This document shows positions 57,210-64,000 of a DNA stretch of 64,000 bases, one piece after another (position 1 is the first letter of the stretch; the number at the start of each line of letters is the position of its first letter). Origin of the DNA: Dyadobacter jiangsuensis (GTDB lineage Bacteria; Bacteroidota; Bacteroidia; Cytophagales; Spirosomataceae); the NCBI RefSeq assembly GCF_003014695.1, contig NZ_PYAS01000022.1:17465-81464 (forward strand). Direction: 5' to 3'. The notes under the pieces were generated by a model that had not been told where the DNA came from, made no database searches, and worked only from the letters and a program-made list of their open reading frames with translations. A program made the translations under genes and the position numbers.

Positions 57210-58736
57210 ATGGACTTGGTTCATCAGGCAGATCATGCCTGGGTACTCAACGTGCAAAGAAAGCTGTACCAATGGAGTCAGAATTATCCTACGGAAGCAT
57301 ATCGGGAGTTATGGAACTGGTTAACAGACCTACGCAACTTACGAGAAGCCTGGCGCCGGGTAGCCCAAAACAAGGGCAAACGTACACCGGGGATTGACGG
57401 GATAACGGCCGGAAGCATTCGCCAGCGCATTGGCTAAACCCGATTCTTCGAGACCCTTCAACGGCAGCTAAGGGCTGGAACCTATAAACCCAGCCCGTGC
57501 CGTAGAAAATTGATCCCTAAGCCGGGTAAACCAGGGAAGTTCCGTCCCTTGGGCATTCCGACGATTGCGGACCGGGTGGTGCAATGCGCCATCAAACAAG
57601 TACTGGAACCGATTCTGGAAGCGCGCTTCTGGCATGTCTCTTACGGCTTTCGGCCGGGACGTGGTTGCCATGGAGCCTTAGAGCATATTCGAATGAGTAT
57701 GCGTCCGCGGAAGGTGGAAAAACAGGATAACAAGCGTCATCAAATGCCCTACCAATGGGTTATCGAGGGCGATATCCAAGCCTGTTTTGATCATATTGAT
57801 CATCACCAACTGATGGATCGGATTCGACAGCACTCGGCTGACCGCCGGGTCAACCAGTTACTGGTTCGGTTTTTGAAAGCAGGCATTCTCTCAGAAGAAC
57901 AATTTCTGCGCACCGATGCGGGCACTCCCCAAGGGGGGATCGTTTCGCCTTTGTTGGCCAATGTAGCCCTGGGTGTGATTGAAGAACGCTACGAACGGTG
58001 GGTTAATCACCAGACAAAGCGTCAGCAGCGTCGGCATTGCGACGGTATCACAGCCGCCAGGTGGTCACGCAGTTTGGATCGTCGGGCCGGAAGGGCGGTT
58101 TACTTCCCCTTTCGGTATGCGGACGATTTTGTTATTCTGACCAGTGGTACTCAAGAAGATGCACTCGCAGAGCGAGAGGCCCTACAAACGCTACTCCAAG
58201 AGAAGATGGGTTTAACCCTCTCCCCTGAAAAGACCAAGATTACTCCGTTGATGGAGGGCTTTCAATTTTTAGGGCATCGAGTTAGCATGCGATGGGATTA
58301 TCGGTATGGCTGGACGCCTCGATTAGAGATACCAAAACAGAAAGCAGCGGATTTGCGCTACCGTATCAAACAGTTGACGGGACGAGCTACACTCGGCTGG
58401 TCACTGGACAAGCTGTTACAAAAACTGAACCCTATCCTACGAGGCTGGGGCAATTTCTGCAAGTATTGCACCGGAGCTAAGAAAATCCTGTCAGACCTAG
58501 ATTGGTATGGTCGGGACCGTATCTGGCGATGGTTACGCAAGAAATACCCGAAAGCCAATGCTCAACTGATCTTAAAGCACCGTCTACCAAGTCGACTCCG
58601 GCCTAGCTGGAAGGTATGGCGAGGTAATGGGGTGGAACACTATCAAATGGGCTGGCAGAAGGTAATGCACTACCGACGGGGATGGATGAAACCGCCTGAC
58701 TACATGATGATTCCTGGAGAGCCGGATGCATATTGA
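57210..58736 (+). pseudogene. Group II intron reverse transcriptase/maturase with one nonsense codon
   Basis: About 508 codons from the ATG at 57210. The frame is continuous to 58736 except for a TAA at 57435-57437 after SIRQRIG; the sequence resumes at once in the same frame (TRFFETLQRQLRAGTYKPSP). RT motifs include LIPKPGKPGKFRPLGIPTIA, GDIQACFDHIDH, GTPQGGIVSPLLAN and the catalytic YADDF. The maturase part includes LQKLNPILRGWGNFCKYCTG. No HNH endonuclease Cys pairs are seen at the C-terminus. An ORF restarting after the stop (57510) would lack the RT N-terminus. Confidence 0.85.
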
Positions 58737-58754
58737 AAAGTGCATGTCCGGTTC
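58719..58754 (+). ncRNA. Group II intron domain V
   Basis: A 36-nt hairpin starting GAGCCGGATG and ending TCCGGTTC, with a GAAA-type tetraloop. It is the catalytic core of the ribozyme. Domain VI follows and ends at 58815. Confidence 0.85.
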
Positions 58755-58815
58755 GGAGAGAGGGCAAGCGAAACCGATAGTTGAGAAACTATTAGGCGCG
58801 CTTGCTCTACTCTAC

Positions 58816-59339
58816 CTTACATAAAGACATTGGAGGGGTTCAGCTATCTAAGCCTAATAACAGATGCATTTTCGAGGAAAATTGTCGGATACTGCCTTTA
58901 CCCAACCCTAGAAGCAATAGGATGTATAAATGCACTAAAAATGGCAGTTACCTCACGAACATATGACCCTACGTACTTTTTGATCCATCATTCTGATCGA
59001 GGAATCCAGTACTGTTCGGCCGAGTACGTGAATATCCTCAAAGAAGAAAATATCGCCATAAGCATGACCCAGAGTGGTAGCCCTTACGATAATGCGCTTG
59101 CCGAAAGAGTAAACGGGATAATAAAAAATGAGTTTTTCCCCAAGCGTGTCTACCAGAATCACCGAGAAGCTGTCAAGGCTATCGTTAAAATCATTCATGC
59201 ATACAATATGAAGCGGCCGCATGCGAGCATAGATTATTTAACTCCTGATCAGGCGCATTCGCATCAGGGAATTTTAACAAAGCGTTGGAAGCGATATCAG
59301 CGAAAAAGGAAGAATGTCAATGAACATGCTGACTCATAA
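58816..59339 (+). pseudogene. IS3-family OrfB transposase, 3' exon
   Basis: It resumes in frame as YIKTLEGFSYLSLITDAFSR. It contains the second catalytic Asp (IHHSDRGIQYCS) and the Glu (DNALAERVNGIIKNEF). The C-terminus is PHASIDYLTPDQAH. An open frame from 58830 could start internally but would lack the catalytic first Asp. Confidence 0.85.
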
Positions 59340-59519
59340 ATCGCCCGATTCAGCTACCACATTTTTCTTGCATCCCCTTCAAGTGAGGGATGACAAGAAA
59401 AATGTTCAGGACAGTCAACAAGGCCTGTGCTCGAAACACTTATATTAGTGTGTAATGTAATTTCAGGATTAAGGAAATCCAGGTGTAAAGGGATTGCAGG
59501 ACTAACAAAAAGACACGTC

Positions 59520-59603
59520 AAGTTTTTTTAGGATTATCATCAAAAACTGTAAAGTTTTTTTAGGACGACACAGGACGACACAAAGTTTTTTTAGGACGAC
59601 ACA
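59520..59603 (+). repeat. Three short direct repeats, ~31-32 bp apart
   Basis: A motif AAGTTTTTTTAGGA occurs at about 59520, 59552 and 59583, with ACGACACA after the last two. It abuts the left end of the IS21-family element. It may be the outer part of that end or a separate iteron-like repeat. Confidence 0.6.
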
Positions 59604-59678
59604 AACTGACCACCTGTTCCGGCTGAAATTGACCACCCCATTTCGGAGTAAACTGACCACCTGTTTCGGACGAAACTG

Positions 59679-61375
59679 GTTCATCCCCACTTTTGGTGGT
59701 TATGACGGAGCTAAAACTAATCGTTTCTTCAACAAATCAAATCCAGCTCTACCATACATTTGCCGTTTTATAGTTTTGAGTTTGTTGACATTGCCTTCGA
59801 CTGGCCCATTACTCCAATGCAAAGACATGGCATTCCTAATGGCCTGGTAGTCTGTCAGCAATCCAGTTGCAAAAGCGGCCATCTCCCGGATCCCAGATGC
59901 TCGTGCGCGATCGATCCAATGTTTCAGTTGGTCGCCCAGTTTATTGGTCATCATCTGGCGAAAGGCCTCGGCCAGCGCGTAGGTTTTTCTCAATTCATCG
60001 GATTTGCTGCGGAGATCATCAATCATTTTGAGCTGTATCCTACCGAGTTTATCTTTTGCAGCGATGAATAGCATAGCTGCTTGTGAAGGTTTGAAAAATG
60101 AGCCTGTACGCTGGGGGAACTTCGATTTGCTTGCCTTCTTACCTATTCGGATGTCATAGTAGATCAATGCTTCGGAGAGTGTTGTATAGGCTCCCTGATA
60201 ACCCAATTGTTTCAATTCGTTCCATAACGTTTTCAGGTACAGTGCGGGAGCCTCTTCCATACGCCTGTTGATGTATGGAAAATATTGTTCGAGCATTTTC
60301 CGCTCACCGTGAGATCTGCGGGAGAGCGCTTGCATCTCCATGTACTTTTTTACTGTTTGCCTGTGCATACCCAAACGTCCAGCTATTCCCTTGATCGAGT
60401 GGCCTTCCGCCTGCAATATTTTTAGCTCAGCAAAACGCCGCTTTCTAACCCCGTTTGACTCGCTTGTCCTAACCACTTCCGGCTTTTGGGTGAGTGGCTC
60501 AATAGGCTGATCAACAGAATTATTGAACAGGAGTTTATTGAGCTTGGCGTATTCCCGGATCATTATTTTATGTATAGCCTCACCAAGGTTTTTTAACAGA
60601 TGCCAGCGATCGATAACGGCTCCGGCCGCCCGGTTGTTGGGCCTGCGGCGCTCCGGATGTGATTGCTCGATGATATTTTCCGTAACGGTCCCTGGTAACA
60701 ATCTTTATTTCTGGACGAACCTGTAGCCAGTCCCGTAAACTGTCTTCTTCCCGATCTGGCAGAAGGTCGATTATTTTCCCAGTGTGTAGGTCTACCAGAA
60801 TACTTCCATATTTCTCTCGCTTCTTAAAAGCCCAGTCATCAACGCCAACCGCGGTTATGGTGCAGTAGTTCGGTAGAGAAACTTTGCTTATCATTCTCAA
60901 TAATGTGGTGTCGCTGACCGAAATAGAAAATTGCCGACTGATGCGTTCAGCAGGCTTGCCTCCCGCTTCCAAGGCGATGCTCAATAGCTTCTTTTCCAGC
61001 CTTTCAGTTGTTCTTTTGTAGGCCTTAAAATGGCAGTCAAACCGCTCGGTAAAAATCCTTAAGGGGCAACTATGAGTTAGGCAATAGAATTTTCGCGATC
61101 TTAAAAATATCCTTGTACCCTTGCCAAAGGCAGGAAGGTCATCGAATTTTCGATTGTAATAGCTGTGAAGTTTACCCGAGGGGCACAAACAATTGGGGCA
61201 TCGTCCTGTTTTCTGTTTTCCCTGAACGTGAATATTAAGCTGGTTTCCATGGCTGTCAACTGAAATCACTTTTAAAATATCGTCAGAATCAAAAATTATC
61301 TTGGAAGCACTCATTAATAGCACAACGAATGCCTTCCATTTTTGACGCATCTACCACCAAAAGTGGGGATGAACC
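59679..61375 (-). mobile_element. ISL3-family element
   Basis: Perfect inverted repeats of at least 20 bp (59680-59700 and 61353-61373), beginning TTCATCCCCACTTTTGG on the left. They are flanked by 8-bp direct repeats CGAAACTG (59671-59678 and 61376-61383), the size expected for ISL3. About 1.7 kb, with one transposase gene read from the minus strand. Confidence 0.88.
59700..61350 (-). pseudogene. ISL3-family transposase, split by a frameshift
   Basis: The N-terminal frame (60580-61350) has the zinc-finger region (GRCPNCLCPSGKLHSYY, CLTHSCPLRIFTERFD), VGVDDWAFKKREKYGSILVD and VTRDRYGKYHRAITSGAPQA. The C-terminal frame (from about 60650 down to 59700) has VIDRWHLLKNLGEAIHK and LHWSNGPVEGNVNKLKTIKR. 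The two lie one base apart in phase near 60640. Either a mutation or a programmed shift is possible; mutation is simpler. Confidence 0.85.
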
Positions 61376-61476
61376 CGAAACTGACCAGTGGATTCCGGAG
61401 CAAACTGACCACCCCGTCAAGCAGAAAAATGCTGTAGAATCACCCATATTTTTGGCGGATACCAACCGTGGAAAGT

Positions 61477-63027
61477 ATGGCTAATTCGACTATCAGCATG
61501 AATAAGATAAGACAGATCCTAAGGATGTACAGTCAAGGGCGCAGCAAGCTTTTTATTGCTGAGCAAACGGGCGTTTCCCGCAATACGGCCAAGAAGTACA
61601 TGGCTACTTTTGAAGCGAGCGGGTTGACTTTCGAGCAGATCAACGGCCTGAACGACAAGGAACTGGATGAATTTTTCGGTGCAGTTAGACAGATGCCGCC
61701 TCAGGACAGGCTGTTGAACTTACAGCGCTGTTTTCCCCGAATAGATAAAGAGCTTAAAAAAACCGGCGAGACGCGTTATTCGCTCTGGGAGAGCTACAAA
61801 AAGGAATTCCCTGACGGTTTTGGCTATACCCAGTTCTGCTTCCACCTGGCCCAGTGGAAGGCCCGGGTAAACCCAGTCATGCACCAGGACCATAAAGCGG
61901 GCGATAAGTTCTTTATCGATTTTGCCGGTGTAAAGATGAGTTTTGTAAGCAGGGAGACCGGAGAATTGATTGAGGTTGAGGTTTTTATTGCTATCCTGGG
62001 CGCCAGCCAGCTCACCTATGTGGAAGCGGTTATGAGCCAGCAAAAAGAAGATCTGATCCTGGCTTGTGAGAATGCTTTTCATTACATCGGGGGTGTTCCG
62101 GCGGCCGTAGTCCCGGATAATCTCAAGGCGGCCGTCACCAAGAGCAACCGGTATGAACCTACGCTGAACGAGACTTTTGAGGACTTTGCCAACCATTACG
62201 GGACGACCATATTACCCACCAGGGCTTACCGGCCACGCGACAAGGCGTTGGTCGAAGGGGCTGTTAAAATCGTTTACAGCCGGATCTATGCGCCTTTAAG
62301 AAAGCAGGTTTTTAACTCACTATCCGAGCTAAATGCAGCCATATGGGCGGCCCTGGAAGTCCATAATAATCAGCTCCTGGGCGGTCGCAATTACAGCCGC
62401 AGGCTTCAATTCGAAGAGATCGAGCGAGGCGCACTCTCTCCGCTGCCGCTGCTCCGCTACGAGTTCAAAAAGCAGTCGCATGCGACCGTGATGAAAAACG
62501 GGCACGTCAACCTGAGCATCGACAAACACTATTACAGCGTCCCGTACCGGTTCATCGGCAAGAAGGTCAAATTGCTGTTCTCGGGCACCTTGGTCGAAAT
62601 CTACTATCGTTATGAGCGCATAGCACTGCACCAGCGTGTCAAAAGCCCCTACAATTACTCGACCGATAAAGAGCACCTGGCCAGCACGCACCGCTTTTTG
62701 ACCGAATGGACCCCGGATAAGTTCGTCGAATGGGCTTCTTCAATCCATGACGACGTCAGGCTTTATATCCTCAAAATACTGGACCGTAAGCAGCATCCCG
62801 AGCAGGCCTACCGCTTTTGCATCGGCATCTTGTCCTTCGCAAAAAAGGCTGGCGAACAACGGCTGATCAGCGCATGCCAGCGCGCATTGAGCTATGGTAT
62901 TTATAACTACAAAATCATTCAGATGATATTGGAGAAGAAGATGGACCAGTACGAGGACAGCCTGTTCGCCGACGAGCTACCGATGCCTAACCACGACAAT
63001 ATCAGGGGCGAAGAATATTATCAGTAA
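61477..63027 (+). CDS. istA: IS21-family transposase IstA
   Basis: 516 aa from the ATG at 61477 (a GTG lies three codons upstream). The N-terminal helix-turn-helix is KLFIAEQTGVSRNTAKKYM. The integrase core has its first Asp in FFIDFAGVKMSF, the second in VPDNLKAAV and the Glu in KALVEGAVKIVYSRIY. The C-terminal beta domain includes DKHYYSVPYRFIGKKV. It is 20 bp upstream of istB and complete, so the element may be active apart from its split left end. Confidence 0.93.
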   Translation: MANSTISMNKIRQILRMYSQGRSKLFIAEQTGVSRNTAKKYMATFEASGLTFEQINGLNDKELDEFFGAVRQMPPQDRLLNLQRCFPRIDKELKKTGETRYSLWESYKKEFPDGFGYTQFCFHLAQWKARVNPVMHQDHKAGDKFFIDFAGVKMSFVSRETGELIEVEVFIAILGASQLTYVEAVMSQQKEDLILACENAFHYIGGVPAAVVPDNLKAAVTKSNRYEPTLNETFEDFANHYGTTILPTRAYRPRDKALVEGAVKIVYSRIYAPLRKQVFNSLSELNAAIWAALEVHNNQLLGGRNYSRRLQFEEIERGALSPLPLLRYEFKKQSHATVMKNGHVNLSIDKHYYSVPYRFIGKKVKLLFSGTLVEIYYRYERIALHQRVKSPYNYSTDKEHLASTHRFLTEWTPDKFVEWASSIHDDVRLYILKILDRKQHPEQAYRFCIGILSFAKKAGEQRLISACQRALSYGIYNYKIIQMILEKKMDQYEDSLFADELPMPNHDNIRGEEYYQ

Positions 63028-63047
63028 CCTTTTAAACAATCCATACA

Positions 63048-63797
63048 ATGAACAATGACACCTTGGAGAAGCTGCGCAAGCTTAAATTTTATGGCATGTT
63101 CCATGCCTTCAAAACCAGCCTGGAAGGCGGAAAAACCAATGATTATACGGCCGATGAGCTATTGGGGTACCTTGTGGACGCCGAGTGGGACGACCGCAAT
63201 AACCGCCGCGTGGAGCGGCAGATCTACCAAGCCCGGTTCCGTTATAAGGCCGTCGTCGAAAATATCCATTACCATGCCGATCGCAGTCTGGACCGTAACC
63301 AGGTCATGCGCCTGGCTGATTGCTCTTTTATCACCCGCAACGAGAACCTGCTGATCACCGGCAGCACCGGGATCGGCAAAAGCTATGTGGCAACTGCCAT
63401 CGGCCATCAAGCCTGCATCCAGGGGTATCGCGTACTTTACGCGAGTACCCCAAAACTGTTCGCCCGCTTGAAAATGGCCAAGGCCGACGGCTCTTATATC
63501 AAGGAAATCGCCAGGATCGAACGGCAGCACCTGTTGGTGCTCGATGACTTCGGTATCCAGCCCTTCGATGCCCAGAGCAGGGCCGCCCTGATGGAGATCA
63601 TCGAAGACCGGCACGGAAAAGCATCGTTGATTATTACTTCGCAGTTGCCCGTCAGCAAATGGCATGAAGTGATTGGTGAAAAAACCATTGCCGACGCTAT
63701 CCTGGACCGCATTGTCCACGACGCACACCGCATAGAACTGAGGGGGGAATCGATGAGAAGAAAGAAAAAAATAGAGCCCGAAAACAGCTACCAATAA
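63048..63797 (+). CDS. istB: IS21-family ATPase helper IstB
   Basis: 249 aa AAA+ protein. Walker A is GSTGIGKS, Walker B is LLVLDDFGIQPFD, sensor motif IITSQLP. The DnaC-like end is LDRIVHDAHRIELRGESMRR. It assembles on target DNA with ATP and directs IstA. Full length. Confidence 0.94.
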   Translation: MNNDTLEKLRKLKFYGMFHAFKTSLEGGKTNDYTADELLGYLVDAEWDDRNNRRVERQIYQARFRYKAVVENIHYHADRSLDRNQVMRLADCSFITRNENLLITGSTGIGKSYVATAIGHQACIQGYRVLYASTPKLFARLKMAKADGSYIKEIARIERQHLLVLDDFGIQPFDAQSRAALMEIIEDRHGKASLIITSQLPVSKWHEVIGEKTIADAILDRIVHDAHRIELRGESMRRKKKIEPENSYQ

Positions 63798-64000
63798 TAC
63801 GACCTTAATTAACTAATTTTGAAACTGCTTCTGCAGCTTTTTTCTGCTACCGGCCGCCAGACATTTAGGTGGTCAATTTGCCACGGAATCAGGTGGTCAA
63901 CTTCTGGGTCTTCGTCACTTTTGATGATAAAAACGTAATTAAAAATTACACAATTATTTGGCTACGTAACCAGCCTGCCTCTTGAATTCTACTCCAATTC

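Larger units (their letters stand above)
56611..58815 (+). mobile_element. Group II intron
   Basis: 2205 bp. It starts with the conserved GTGCG at the 5' end and ends in CTCTAC. A domain V hairpin lies at 58719-58754, 61 bp before the 3' end. Splicing joins exon 56610 to 58816 and restores SDL-T-YIKTLEGF in OrfB, which fixes both boundaries to the base. It encodes its own reverse transcriptase/maturase, which carries a stop codon. Confidence 0.88.
55781..59420 (+). mobile_element. IS3-family element interrupted by a group II intron
   Basis: The ends share an inverted repeat (left TGTGTATAGTCCTGAA, right end reads TGTTGACTGTCCTGAA on the minus strand). Inside are orfA and a split orfB. Without the 2205-bp intron the element is 1435 bp, a normal IS3-family (IS150-like) length. 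No clear target duplication was found. Confidence 0.8.
59604..63903 (+). mobile_element. IS21-family element with an ISL3-family element inside its left end
   Basis: It carries istA and istB. Both ends hold repeated CTGACCACC-type transposase sites about 22 bp apart: 59606, 59628 and 59651, then 61380 and 61404 beyond the inserted ISL3; two sites at the right end, near 63868 and 63892, in the opposite orientation. Removing 59679-61383 restores an unbroken left end. The exact outer boundaries and target duplication were not resolved. Confidence 0.8.

Noticed and set aside
59520..59660. CRISPR-like array
   Set aside because: The repeats are short, imperfect and few, and many are IS21 end repeats; no cas genes are present.
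62329..62691. Minus-strand open frames inside istA and istB
   Set aside because: Shadow frames of clearly coding transposase genes.

Overview
The window reads as chromosome of a Bacteroidota bacterium, most likely Cytophagales (Dyadobacter-like; the genus is an inference). The signs are: several proteins ending in type IX secretion (T9SS) type-A sorting domains; hybrid two-component systems (HTCS: periplasmic propeller, Y_Y_Y, HisKA, HATPase, receiver, AraC); weak Shine-Dalgarno sequences; and a long-form IspG. No rRNA, tRNA or CRISPR array was seen.

Layout. (1) 0-7 kb: the 3' end of a T9SS cargo gene, a stand-alone receiver/AraC regulator, a LuxR-type protein with a degenerate receiver, and a full-length HTCS. 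(2) 7.2-11.9 kb, minus strand: a compact run of GlsB-like membrane protein, Kbp-like BON/LysM protein, a small unknown protein, an LCIB-like carbonic anhydrase candidate, a bestrophin channel, a K+ channel and an SDR oxidoreductase. It looks like an ion/bicarbonate homeostasis operon. (3) 12-18.6 kb: a T9SS cargo, an HTCS lacking its sensor, and a second LuxR-type protein divergent from it. (4) 18.6-20.3 kb: gene remains (aldo/keto reductase, DJ-1/PfpI, IS66 transposase). (5) 20.4-24.8 kb: a stand-alone adenylation-thiolation-reductase enzyme followed by a class I terpene cyclase. (6) 24.8-38.7 kb: an HTCS sensor fragment, an RCC1-like T9SS cargo, a decayed copy of the small protein/SDR genes, and a giant repetitive T9SS cargo. 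(7) 38.7-53 kb, minus strand: a third HTCS, a second terpene cyclase, then idi, a polyprenyl synthase, ispH, dxs, ispG and a third terpene cyclase. (8) 53.5-63.9 kb: a mobile-element pile-up. It holds a broken resolvase, an IS5-family element, an IS3-family element whose orfB is split by a group II intron, and an IS21-family element whose left end is split by an ISL3-family element.

How it fits together. The main system is a terpenoid locus. Five genes supply isoprenoid precursors (Dxs, IspG, IspH, Idi, prenyl synthase). They are packed with 23-51 bp gaps or a short overlap and lie between two terpene cyclases. About 20 kb away a third cyclase sits behind a carboxyl-activating and reducing enzyme that could supply an aldehyde. 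The three cyclases differ in their metal-binding motifs, so several products are likely. The locus would supply its own precursors, though dxr and ispDEF are not in the window. HTCS regulators beside both terpene blocks and the T9SS cargo genes are candidate controllers; this is inferred from position only.
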